The notes under the pieces were generated by a model that saw nothing but the letters and a program-made list of their open reading frames with translations, made no database searches and was not told where the DNA came from. A program made the translations under genes and the position numbers. This document shows positions 34,901 through 42,725 of a stretch of 64,000 bases of DNA, piece after piece; position 1 is the stretch's first letter, and each line of letters begins with the position of its first letter. The stretch lies in the NCBI RefSeq assembly GCF_016907535.1, contig NZ_JAFBCF010000001.1, forward strand, positions 868,001 to 932,000, in the 5' to 3' direction. Source of the stretch: Microlunatus panaciterrae. Lineage in GTDB: Bacteria; Actinomycetota; Actinomycetes; Propionibacteriales; Propionibacteriaceae.

Positions 34901-37900
34901 AGCTCGGCGACCAGGACTGGCACGTCCTTCGGTTTCACCGACGCCTCCGGACGCAGACCGGGGCGCAACTGCTCGAGTACCGCCTTGAGCCGCTTGCGCC
35001 GGCCGAAGAAGCCCGAGGCAGCCGCCGCCTGCGCCTGCTCGAGGATCTGTGCCAGCGGCAGGTTCAGCACCGCCGGCGTGGCCAGATGCATACCGGGATG
35101 CTGCGTCGCTGCGAAGTCGACGGTGCGAGAACGTACGTCGTCCACCGCTGGCCGCCAGAACGGTCCCCGAACCTCGTCGAGTACCCACAGCTGCCCCTGT
35201 GGACTGGTGAGGATCTGGTTGACCATGGCCAGCTCCTGCGCGTTGCCCACCTGGTCGAGCACGTCGGCCAACGGATGATCACCGGGAATGGCGGCAACGG
35301 CGGCGTCGACGGCGCGGGCCGCCTGCCGGATGGCGTCCGGATCGGCACGCTGCGGGTCCATCGCGCCGACGAACCCCCACGGGTGCTCGGGCCTGGGGTT
35401 GGCCAGATCGGCGGTGTCCGGAAGGTCACGAAGGACGGTGCGGATGGTCGCGGTGCGGTCAGCCGCCTCGGGAGCGCCTACCAGATGCGGCGGCACCGGC
35501 AGCTCCTGGCTCAGGTGTCCGAGCGCGAGGCGACCGGTGTGGGCCGAGTAGAACGACAACCCTGCCGGGTTGGTGGAGTGAATGCTCCGTGCATACCGGT
35601 CGAGGCTCTGCCGGGTCGCCCGGAGGCGTTCCTGCTCCGCCGCGAAACCTTGCGCGTCGATGTCGATCCGGGCGTCCAGTGCCTGCCGGATCTGGTTGCG
35701 CACCACCACGGGTTTGCTGCCCTTGTCGTGCAGGTCAAGTGAGAAGAGGCCCATACCTACGTCGTCCAGCCGTTTGCGGACGACGTCCAACGCCGCCCGC
35801 TTCTCGGCGACGAAGAGCACCCGCTGGCCCTCCGCCATGGCCCTCGTCAGCAGGTTGGTGATCGTCTGTGACTTGCCCGTGCCGGGAGGACCCTCCAGGA
35901 CGAACGTCCTGCCGGCCACGGCGGCGGCGACCGCCGCGAGCTGGGAGGCGTCCGCCGGCACCGGACAGGCGGCAGCAAGCTCGTCCAGGTCGATGCCCTT
36001 CGACAGGCTCAGGGCGCGAGGATCGGGGCTCACGGCGTCCGGATCGATGCCCTTCGACAGGCTCAGGGCGCGAAGATCAGGACTCGGGGCGTGGGGATCA
36101 GGGCTCAGGGCGCGAGGATCAGAGCTCAGGGCGCGGGGGTCCTGAAAGGTTTCGGTCGGGGTCTCGATCAGGTGCCGGACCAGCGGGTTGGCGCTGAAGG
36201 CCTGCCACTGCTCGTCCAGGTCCTTCCAGAGCCGGAACTTGGCGAACTGCAGCACGGCCACATGGGCGGTCTCCTCGACCCGGTAGGGCAACCCGGCCTG
36301 GTTCACCGCCAGCCTGACCGACTGGAGGGCGGCGTTCAGGTCGATGCCGGCCGCATCATCCTCTGGCTCGGACAGGTCGGGGATCTCCAGCCCGTGCACC
36401 TGGCGCAGCTTCTCCAACAGACAGAAGTTGGGCGCGCTGGTGCCGCTCTCGTCCAGGCCGATCCGGTACAGCCCACCGCGCCCCGCAGGCTTGAGCTGCA
36501 CCGGCACCAAGATCAACGGGGACCGCAACGGACGACCGTCCAGTTTCCACACCAGCGAGCCGAGAGCAAGATAGAGGTTGTTGGCGCCGCTCTCCTCCAC
36601 GATCGTGCGGGCCTTGTAGGCCAGGTTGCGCATTCGGGTGGCATAGCCACCTGCCGGAATGTCGCAGAACAGCTGCGCCCGGCCGGTCAGCAGGGCTGCC
36701 CGATCGTCGGCCGGCAGCTCCCAACCGGAGACGAGTCCACGCGCCGTGTGCACGGCGTCGATCTGGTCGCGGGCCAGCAGCGTCACCTGCTTGGGCTCGT
36801 TGACGATGTCCTCCAGGGCGCCCAACTGACCGTCCGGAACCGACAGGGCCAGTCCTGAGCGGTCGGAGAAGTTGATCAAGCGATTCCGCAGCGACAGGTC
36901 GAGCAGGGCGTTCTTCCAGTTCTGCACCCGCGGCGGCGCCTCGACGCGGCCCCCAGCGGTGCGGCGCGCTGCGCTCCGGTCCGGGGCATACCCCGCCGGT
37001 CCCGATACCGCTGGACGGTACTCGAAGACCTGCACTGTGTCGTCGGTGCCGCGGACCCGGGCCGGCAACGGGATGATGCGGTTCCGGCGTGCCTCATAGA
37101 TGTCGATCACGCCCTGCACCCGGTCGGCGTCGCCAGTGAGGTACTCCGCATATGGCCCGCGCTGCAGCCCGGCGAGGTCGGTAGGTCCCTGACCAGCAGT
37201 GATCAACGTCGTCTCGATCAACCCGACAGCCTTGAGGTCGATCAAGTTGATCAAGGCCGAAGGGTCGGTTGCCAAGACGTCCTGCATGGACGCCTCCATC
37301 CGCCAGTACCCGAGGAAGGCATGGCCCTGGACCAGGAAGACCAGCGGCCTGATGCCTGCCTGCTCCAACACGGCAGCCAGGGCGAGCGTCAGGTCGAGGC
37401 AGGTGCCCAGCGGGGTGTCGAAGACCTCACCCGGAGTCCTGATCTTCTGCCCCACGTCGGACCAGCTGGCCGGCGGTTCGGCGTAACGGATCTGCCGGCC
37501 GGCGGCCGCGATGACGACCGCGTTGACGATCTCGTCCACCCGCTGCTGGCCAGCCTGATAGCCCTCCAATGAGGGGCTGCCGGTGCTCCGGCCCAGAATC
37601 GTCGACGCCTCCACCAGCAGCCGCTCCACAGCCGGGTGGTTGGGCATCACGAACGAGGCGAGGATCTCGTCGGTGACGGCTGATCCGTTGCGCAGCCACT
37701 GGTTGGCCGCCAGAATCCGCACCGGGACCTGGCCGCGGCCCAGCAGCGCCTCACCATCACGCACCTCCACCTCGATGCTGCCGGGCCGCTGCTCCTCGAC
37801 CTGCGCCATCTGCCCGGGATCGAGCCGCACCGGGATGTCCCTGAGCACCGTCTGCTGGTCGGCCTCGAGGTCGGCGGGGGTCTCGAACGGCTCGCTCAGC

Positions 37901-38067
37901 ACCCCCTGCGCATCGCGGATCATCACCGTCACGGTCGCACCGCGGACAGCGACTGGTGATCCCGACAAGGTGACCTGGCCGATCACCGGGATCCGGTTGT
38001 GTGCCAGCGCATAGCTCAGCACGTCGATCGCCTGGATGTCGATCGTCAGCCGTTGACCGTCCGTCAC
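31909..38067 (-). CDS. Giant DUF4011 / SF1 helicase / nuclease-like / DUF3320 protein
   Basis: 2052 residues. An N-terminal region includes a transglutaminase-like segment (DTPLGTCLDLTLALAAVLEQ near 215); the DUF4011 start is WKNALLDLSLRNRLINFSDR near 385. The helicase core has Walker A GPPGTGKSQT near 728, DEAS in VVFDEASQIRVADA near 1350 and VAVTRARRRVIVF near 1605. A restriction-endonuclease-like (MTES_1575/Vsr type) region with LSDFKIDLEV lies near 1690, and DUF3320 ends the protein. The GTG at 38067 has AAGGAG five bases before it. Proteins of this layout occur in defence-associated loci. Two low-complexity insertions, at ~641-691 and ~1766-1855, are encoded by dispersed DNA repeats kept in frame; they interrupt linkers, not the motifs. 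Confidence 0.87.
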   Translation of the reverse strand: MTDGQRLTIDIQAIDVLSYALAHNRIPVIGQVTLSGSPVAVRGATVTVMIRDAQGVLSEPFETPADLEADQQTVLRDIPVRLDPGQMAQVEEQRPGSIEVEVRDGEALLGRGQVPVRILAANQWLRNGSAVTDEILASFVMPNHPAVERLLVEASTILGRSTGSPSLEGYQAGQQRVDEIVNAVVIAAAGRQIRYAEPPASWSDVGQKIRTPGEVFDTPLGTCLDLTLALAAVLEQAGIRPLVFLVQGHAFLGYWRMEASMQDVLATDPSALINLIDLKAVGLIETTLITAGQGPTDLAGLQRGPYAEYLTGDADRVQGVIDIYEARRNRIIPLPARVRGTDDTVQVFEYRPAVSGPAGYAPDRSAARRTAGGRVEAPPRVQNWKNALLDLSLRNRLINFSDRSGLALSVPDGQLGALEDIVNEPKQVTLLARDQIDAVHTARGLVSGWELPADDRAALLTGRAQLFCDIPAGGYATRMRNLAYKARTIVEESGANNLYLALGSLVWKLDGRPLRSPLILVPVQLKPAGRGGLYRIGLDESGTSAPNFCLLEKLRQVHGLEIPDLSEPEDDAAGIDLNAALQSVRLAVNQAGLPYRVEETAHVAVLQFAKFRLWKDLDEQWQAFSANPLVRHLIETPTETFQDPRALSSDPRALSPDPHAPSPDLRALSLSKGIDPDAVSPDPRALSLSKGIDLDELAAACPVPADASQLAAVAAAVAGRTFVLEGPPGTGKSQTITNLLTRAMAEGQRVLFVAEKRAALDVVRKRLDDVGMGLFSLDLHDKGSKPVVVRNQIRQALDARIDIDAQGFAAEQERLRATRQSLDRYARSIHSTNPAGLSFYSAHTGRLALGHLSQELPVPPHLVGAPEAADRTATIRTVLRDLPDTADLANPRPEHPWGFVGAMDPQRADPDAIRQAARAVDAAVAAIPGDHPLADVLDQVGNAQELAMVNQILTSPQGQLWVLDEVRGPFWRPAVDDVRSRTVDFAATQHPGMHLATPAVLNLPLAQILEQAQAAAASGFFGRRKRLKAVLEQLRPGLRPEASVKPKDVPVLVAELHQTQQLAWDLGRQAAKIPGIMITQDWNPLTPAATEQLDAQVGWLQWASACVAPDSDRPVGPSLRSFLGPGRQLGQHELGSLGALVAAFTRLEAVTAASPEDAASWSAGCGLVTTWRNSTGQRDLDDPQLLDLRRWIAFVAALEPIRQAGLAATRTALLTGRVRADDAVQAFDLGVATASLAERSGATGLAAFDPQVHDKTISRFTMSAASLRAQQAALLPHQVLANRPFNSSNESGRIGSLRRELSKQRRGLTVRSLVAQYGDLITQVMPCVLVSPDSLSRFFPAQQGLFDLVVFDEASQIRVADAIGAIGRSKSVVVVGDSKQMPPTSFGEPSLDIGDEELAELADTLSVVEDEESILSECVQARVPQQWLSWHYRSQDESLIAFSNALYYEDRLSSFPAPHRRAAADGVDDVGVSLVRVQGEFQRTRGKLHRTNPVEAETIVAEVRRRFDGSPQTLPSIGIVTFNIQQRTLIESLLRDCGDDRILEALDDADDGLFVKNLENVQGDERDVIFFSTAFSVDHNGRLPLNFGPLNREGGERRLNVAVTRARRRVIVFSSFDPQQLRTEETSSRGIKDLRAYLDMAASGPQVLESLVTRQRRPSLPDRHREQVAEVLRQRGLVVSTNVGLSDFKIDLEVASAAEPDAPRLAVLLDGPDWARRGTVGDRDGLPIEVLSRMLRWPAVERVWLPAWLRDPEPTIQRLIRAVEQPDARPEPGAPRPEPGFSGREPVEGRTAAPGSSRPEPGFSRPEPVEGRTPELGAPRPEPVEGRAEPGFSRPEPGAPRPEPRSPRPEPVEGPITEALRRTATRNEDNRFAAWPSTIVGPRGVLNGLPAARATAQVRQVVEQVVQQEGPVHADRLARLVARSFDLNRLSEGRAQSILQTVPRELWDRAGEPFAWPRDVDQASWSGYRRQQSGSERPIEHISLREIGNAMVFLCREAAGMTQDDLLRETNVVFGGSRLTSAIRERLQVGLQMALDRGDLARTAGGVFVAAS
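32505..32770. repeat. In-frame repeat array A inside the giant helicase gene
   Basis: Four core copies of CCCTTCGACAGGCTCAGGG (with one variant) begin at 32505, 32589, 32634 and 32700; their spacings of 84, 45 and 66 bases are all multiples of three. Between them are shorter 21-base units starting GGCTCAGGGCGCG. On the coding strand the array reads as RPEPVEG and RPEPGFS-type peptides, in a linker between the nuclease-like region and DUF3320. Confidence 0.95.
35995..36143. repeat. In-frame repeat array B inside the giant helicase gene
   Basis: Two core copies of CCCTTCGACAGGCTCAGGG (35995 and 36049, 54 bases apart) are followed by partial 21-base units. On the coding strand they read as ALSLSKG and DPRALSP peptides, that is, in a different frame from array A. 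The array lies between DUF4011 and the Walker A motif. Confidence 0.95.
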
Positions 38068-38182
38068 CGTCGCTCCTTGCCGCGTCCCAGGTCACCCATC
38101 CTCTGCCAAGCCGAAGGCTGCCACATGCGGCTGACGGTTCCGCCGCTGGGCGGTCCCGGGCGCGGGCGACCGCTACCGGGGG

Positions 38183-39070
38183 TCACTCGGGTGACTGCCG
38201 CGCCTCGAGCAGTCGCACCATCGCGCTGGTGTCAAGGGACCCGAGGCCTGCGGCCTGTGCCGCGGCGTTGGCTCGGACGACGGCCTGAGCGACCGGAGGC
38301 TCCAGTCCGGCCCCCTCGATCATGGCCAGCGCCAACCGATTGTCCTTGGCCAGCAAGTCGATGGTGAAGGCCGGGCTCCAGTCGCCGGCGACCATCTTCG
38401 GGGCGATCTCCTTGAACAGGTTGCTGACCGAGGCTGCCCCGGACTCGGCCAGGGTGGTGTAGTAGAGCCCGGGGTCCAGGCCGAGGTGCGCTGCGGCACC
38501 CATGGTCTCGGCCGTGATCGCATTGATGGCTCCGAACATCAGGTTGTTGAGCAGCTTCACCATGTTGGCACTGCCCTGGTCGCCGACCCTGATCACCCGG
38601 GTCGCCAGTCCCTCGAGCACTGGCATCGCCTTGGCCAGGTCCTCCTCGGACCCACCCACCGGCAGCGTCCAGGCGCCGCAGCGGTGCGGCCGGCCGAGCA
38701 CCGGCGCATCCAGGTAGCCCGATCCGCGTTCGGCGAGGATTGCGGCCATCTCACGGGTGGTGTGGGGGTCGACGGTGCTCAGGTCGATGACCAGCTCCGG
38801 CGGTCGTGCAGCCGCCTGCAGACCGTCGGCACCGGCGACCACGGCCCGCACCTGGTCCGGGCCCGGCAGCGACAGCAACACGATGTCGGCCGCCGCCGCC
38901 ACTGCCGCCGCTGTGTCGGCGACCTCCGCGCCGGCCGCCCGCTGCCGCTCGACGGCGGCCTGGTCGAAGTCGCGCACCACCAGCCGATGGTGCCCGCGCA
39001 GGACGTCGGCAACAGCGGCGCCCATCATGCCCAGTCCGATGATGCCGATCACGCCGCGCTCGCTACCCAC
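38183..39070 (-). CDS. Beta-hydroxyacid dehydrogenase (3-hydroxyisobutyrate dehydrogenase family)
   Basis: 295-residue NAD(P)-dependent beta-hydroxyacid dehydrogenase. The Rossmann motif IGLGMMGAAV is near residues 10-19, substrate-binding DLSTVDP near 96, and the catalytic lysine in MVKLLNNL near 169. The usual DAPVSGG loop reads DAPVLGRPHRCGAW, so the substrate pocket may differ from classical members. GTG start at 39070. It is divergent from a LarA-like gene, and an identical 11-base direct repeat precedes each, suggesting shared control of a hydroxyacid pathway. Confidence 0.85.
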   Translation of the reverse strand: MGSERGVIGIIGLGMMGAAVADVLRGHHRLVVRDFDQAAVERQRAAGAEVADTAAAVAAAADIVLLSLPGPDQVRAVVAGADGLQAAARPPELVIDLSTVDPHTTREMAAILAERGSGYLDAPVLGRPHRCGAWTLPVGGSEEDLAKAMPVLEGLATRVIRVGDQGSANMVKLLNNLMFGAINAITAETMGAAAHLGLDPGLYYTTLAESGAASVSNLFKEIAPKMVAGDWSPAFTIDLLAKDNRLALAMIEGAGLEPPVAQAVVRANAAAQAAGLGSLDTSAMVRLLEARQSPE

Positions 39071-39103
39071 GCCTATCCTCTCCGAAAGCGGTGGTGCATC
39101 CTG

Positions 39104-39178
39104 TTCAAGATCACCGGTCCACCGCCTTGTCCGATGTTGGCTGCACTGTAGCGAGGCTTTTCAAGATCACGCTAGATT
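39104..39178. promoter_or_regulatory. Paired TTCAAGATCAC direct repeats and -10 box
   Basis: TTCAAGATCAC occurs at 39104-39114 and 39160-39170, 56 bases apart, one in front of each divergent gene. A TAGATT -10-like box (39173-39178) directly follows the second copy and precedes the LarA-like gene; GGAAGAGG (39198-39205) is its Shine-Dalgarno. A common regulator for both genes is a reasonable guess. Confidence 0.55.
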
Positions 39179-39211
39179 GCGGTCGCCGACCACAACCGGA
39201 AGAGGTTCACT

Positions 39212-40633
39212 GTGCAGCGCGTACGGCTGGAGTCTGGAGATGGCCACGTCGACGTCGACCTTCCCGACCATGCCGTCGTGATCCAGGCCGGTGAGGCCGA
39301 ACACGAGCCGGTCGGCCTCGCCGATCCGGTAGGGGCGACCCGCTACGCGATCCAGCATCCCCTGGACAGCCGGCCTTTGCCGGAACTGGTCGGCGCCGGG
39401 TCGCGAGTCACGATCGCGTTCCCCGACCGGGTCAAGGGCGGCACTCAACCCACAGCGCACCGCAGGGTAACGATCCCGCTGGTGGTGGAGGAGCTGGAGC
39501 GGGCCGGCGTCCGCCGCCGGGACATCACCTTGGTCTGTGCCATCGGGCTGCATCGCAAGAACACCGCAGCAGACTTCGAGGCCTATCTCGGCCGTGACGT
39601 GCTCGACCTGTTCGAGCCGGAGCAGATCGTCAACCACGACGCCGAGGACCCCGACGGCATCGTCGCCCTCGAGCCGTCCGAGCTCGGCGACGTGGTCGAG
39701 ATGAACCGACTGGTCGCCGAGTCGGACCTGACGATCTTGATCAGTCACGCCGCCGGAAACCCCTACGGCGGGTTCTCCGGGGGATACAAGATGCCGTCCA
39801 CCGGCTTGACGACCTGGCGGTCGATCCGAGGTCACCACTCGCCCTCCAGCCTGCACCGCAGCGACTTCATCCCCATCTCGACCGGGAGCCGTTTCCGGCA
39901 CCAGCTCGCCGCCATCGGCCGGCGGATGGAGGCGGCGCTTCCCCAGCCGTTCTTCACCATCGACGCCGTCCTCAATGCGCGCTCCGAGCAGGTCCAGGTC
40001 CGGGCCGGCAGCATCCCCGCGGTGGAGCAGGCCACCTGGCCGACGGCCGGGCATCGGACCGAGCTGACCATTCCCGGAGAAGCGGCCGACATCCTGCTCG
40101 TCGGGATGCCGCGCAACTTCCACTACGGCAACGGAATGGGCTCCAATCCGGTGCTGATGATGCAGGCGATCGGCGCCTCCGTCGCCCGAGCCAAGGCCGC
40201 CCTCAAGCCGTATCCGGTGGTGATCGCCACGTCCGTCTGCGACGGCTGGTTCAACGCCGAGGAGTTCCCGTCCTACCAGCACACCTACGAGCTCCTACAG
40301 ACCGTGCACCGACCGGCGGACATGGTCAGCTTCGAGGACGAGGTCTGCACCGATCCAGGATATGTGGACGCTTATCGTCACCGCCTGGCCTATCACCCGT
40401 TCCACGCGTTCTCCATGATCTACATGGGCGGCCTGGCCCGTGAGCGGACCAGCGCCGTCTACATCGCGGGTGCAGCCAGCCCCGGGTACGCCCGCGGCAT
40501 GGGTGCGATCCCGACCCGCACCGTAGAGGATGCGCTGGCCGAAGCACGCCGGCACACCGGCAACGACGCCCGGATCCTGGTGGTCCCCAGCCTGTCCAGG
40601 CCGGCTTACCACCTCCGCTCAGCCACGGCCTGA
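39212..40633 (+). CDS. LarA-like nickel-pincer racemase family protein
   Basis: 473-residue member of the LarA (DUF2088) family. LarA binds a nickel-pincer nucleotide through a lysine and racemises alpha-hydroxy acids. Here IAFPDRVKGG near residue 68 is the N-terminal signature, GLHRKNT supplies the first histidine, ISHAAGNPYGGFSGGYK contains the SGGxK lysine, and IRGHH places a histidine 16 residues after it, the spacing I recall for lactate racemase. The LarB, LarC and LarE maturation genes are not in the window. GTG start with GGAAGAGG upstream. Substrate is likely a sugar-derived hydroxy acid, judged by its neighbours. Confidence 0.82.
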   Translation: MQRVRLESGDGHVDVDLPDHAVVIQAGEAEHEPVGLADPVGATRYAIQHPLDSRPLPELVGAGSRVTIAFPDRVKGGTQPTAHRRVTIPLVVEELERAGVRRRDITLVCAIGLHRKNTAADFEAYLGRDVLDLFEPEQIVNHDAEDPDGIVALEPSELGDVVEMNRLVAESDLTILISHAAGNPYGGFSGGYKMPSTGLTTWRSIRGHHSPSSLHRSDFIPISTGSRFRHQLAAIGRRMEAALPQPFFTIDAVLNARSEQVQVRAGSIPAVEQATWPTAGHRTELTIPGEAADILLVGMPRNFHYGNGMGSNPVLMMQAIGASVARAKAALKPYPVVIATSVCDGWFNAEEFPSYQHTYELLQTVHRPADMVSFEDEVCTDPGYVDAYRHRLAYHPFHAFSMIYMGGLARERTSAVYIAGAASPGYARGMGAIPTRTVEDALAEARRHTGNDARILVVPSLSRPAYHLRSATA

Positions 40634-40677
40634 CCCCGGCGTCAGGTCTCTGCCCGCCACCCGAGAAGGACTCCGCA

Positions 40678-42636
40678 ATGGCCACCGCCTCCGGCACCTC
40701 GATCTACTCCCGACCGCTGATCCTGCCGTCGTCGGAGTTGGGTGAGCTGAACCCCCTGCCGCCGCTGCGGCCGAGCCGGGAGATGCACACTCTGACCGAT
40801 CTGGACGGCCTGCCCGCAGACATGCGGGAGAACCTGGCGTACGGCCGGCTGGACACGGTGCTGCCCTACCTGCGTCAGGACGGTTACGACCGGCACCGGA
40901 GCCTGCGCGCCCAGCCGTCGATCGTGATGGAGAACGACCGGTTGCGGGCCACCGTCCTCCCTGGTCTGGGTGGGCGGCTGTACTCGCTGTGGCATAAGGC
41001 GACACAGCGTGAGCTGCTGTTCTGCAACCCCGTCCTGCAGTTCGCCAACCTGGCCCTTCGCGACGCGTGGTTCGCCGGCGGCGTGGAGTGGAACCTGGGC
41101 AGCACCGGTCACACCACCCTGACCTGTGAGCCGATGCACGCCGCCGTGGTGGATGGACCAGAGGGCGACCCGATCCTGCGCCTGTGGGAGTGGGAACGGA
41201 CGCGCGGACTGGTCTACCAGGTGGACCTCTGGCTGCCGGCGGACTCCGAGCTGCTCTTCGTCGGCGTACGGCTGCAGAATCCGCAACAGGTGGACATCCC
41301 GGTCTACTGGTGGTCGAATATCGCCGTCGCCCAGACACCCGGGCTGCGGGTCGTCGCCCCCGCCGACGAGGCCTGGCATTTCGGCTACGAGCAGCGCCTC
41401 CAGCTGGTCCGGTTGAACGACAGCGCGATCAGCTATCCGATGCGGCACCAGTCCGCAGCCGACTATTTCTTCGAGATCCCCGACGGCCAGCGCCGCTGGA
41501 TCGCCGGTCTGGACCAGGCGGGCAGCGGGCTGGTGCAGGCGTCGACGTCGATCCTGCGCGGGCGCAAGCTGTTCGTCTGGGGCGAGGGGTCTGGAGGTCG
41601 CCGCTGGCAGGACTGGTTGGCGCCTGGGGTGCCGGGCCATGGCTATGCCGAGATCCAGGCCGGCCTGGCCCGCACCCAGATGGAGCACCTCCGGATGCCG
41701 GCCGGCGCCAGCTGGGACTGGCTGGAGGCGTACGGCCGGATCGACGTCGACCCCGAGGCGGCTCACCACCCCGACTGGTCCCAGGCGCGACACGGTGTCG
41801 AAGACGTCCTGGACGGGTTGCTCCCCGACTCCGTCCTGACGGCCCGGCATCATCAGTGGCAGACCGTGGCGGAGTTGGGGCCCACCGGGCAGCGGCTCAG
41901 CACGGGCTCCGGCTGGGGCGCCCTCGAGCTGGCCAGACTCGCGGGAGAAGGCGCCGTCACCCTGGCCGGAACCCCCTTCCCGGCAGCGGACATCGCCGAC
42001 CCCCAGCAACCGTGGCTCGAGCTCGCCAGGACCGGCGCCCTTCCGGTCCACCCACCCGCACTGCCGCCCACCGGCACACTGTGGTCAGACCCGTGGTGGG
42101 CGTTGCTGGAGGCCGCACCCGACTCGTGGCTGGTCAGCTATCACCGTGGGGTGGCGCGCTGGTGCCGAGGTGACCGGGACGGGGCTGTGCATGCCTGGAC
42201 CCACTCGCTCGAGCTCACCCCGAACGCGTGGGCGCAGCGCAACCTTGCGGTGGCTGCGCTCGAGTCATCGGCCACCGGGGAGGCGCTGTCCCTGCTGCAA
42301 CAGGCCATCCTGCTCGACCCCGCATCGGTCCCGCTGCTGCTGGAGACGATCGAGACCGCGCTCGCCGCGGGGGCGGCTGAGGTCGCTGCCGAGCTGCTAC
42401 GCACGGTTCCTGAGGACCAGCGGCAGGACGGCAGGTTCCGGTTGGCCGAGGCCCGGACGGCGCTGCTGCGGGGTGACGCCGGAGCCGCTGCCGAGATCTT
42501 CGATGCCGGCTTCGACTATCCCAACCTGCGCGAGGGCGGTCGGATCCTGACCGAGACCTGGGAGGCGATCCAGCGGTCAATCGGGACGAGGCGGCCGCTG
42601 CCTGGTCGCTACGACTTCCGGATGTTCGACGGGTAG
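40678..42636 (+). CDS. DUF5107 / galactose-mutarotase-like protein with TPR-like C-terminus
   Basis: 652-residue protein. Residues ~80-340 form the mutarotase-like beta-sandwich of DUF5107, including RLRATVLPGLGGRLYSLWHK, GGVEWNLGSTGH and PVYWWSNIAV. The C-terminal ~150 residues are helix-rich and resemble TPR repeats (WCRGDRDGAVHAWTHSLELT, AVAALESSATGEALSLLQ). DUF5107 proteins are found with sugar-degradation genes but their reaction is not established. It follows the LarA-like gene by 44 bases, so it is likely co-transcribed. No signal peptide is seen. Confidence 0.78.
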   Translation: MATASGTSIYSRPLILPSSELGELNPLPPLRPSREMHTLTDLDGLPADMRENLAYGRLDTVLPYLRQDGYDRHRSLRAQPSIVMENDRLRATVLPGLGGRLYSLWHKATQRELLFCNPVLQFANLALRDAWFAGGVEWNLGSTGHTTLTCEPMHAAVVDGPEGDPILRLWEWERTRGLVYQVDLWLPADSELLFVGVRLQNPQQVDIPVYWWSNIAVAQTPGLRVVAPADEAWHFGYEQRLQLVRLNDSAISYPMRHQSAADYFFEIPDGQRRWIAGLDQAGSGLVQASTSILRGRKLFVWGEGSGGRRWQDWLAPGVPGHGYAEIQAGLARTQMEHLRMPAGASWDWLEAYGRIDVDPEAAHHPDWSQARHGVEDVLDGLLPDSVLTARHHQWQTVAELGPTGQRLSTGSGWGALELARLAGEGAVTLAGTPFPAADIADPQQPWLELARTGALPVHPPALPPTGTLWSDPWWALLEAAPDSWLVSYHRGVARWCRGDRDGAVHAWTHSLELTPNAWAQRNLAVAALESSATGEALSLLQQAILLDPASVPLLLETIETALAAGAAEVAAELLRTVPEDQRQDGRFRLAEARTALLRGDAGAAAEIFDAGFDYPNLREGGRILTETWEAIQRSIGTRRPLPGRYDFRMFDG

Positions 42637-42725
42637 CCGTCCGGTCCGCCGGTTCTGCCGCCGGTGGCTCCCTTGCTAGGATCGGGCGAACCCCGGCCGG
42701 ACGTCGACGACAGCGAGGAACCCCG

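Noticed and set aside
23717-38067. A single integrated prophage or transposon
   Set aside because: No integrase, transposase, phage structural gene, tRNA or flanking direct repeat was seen.
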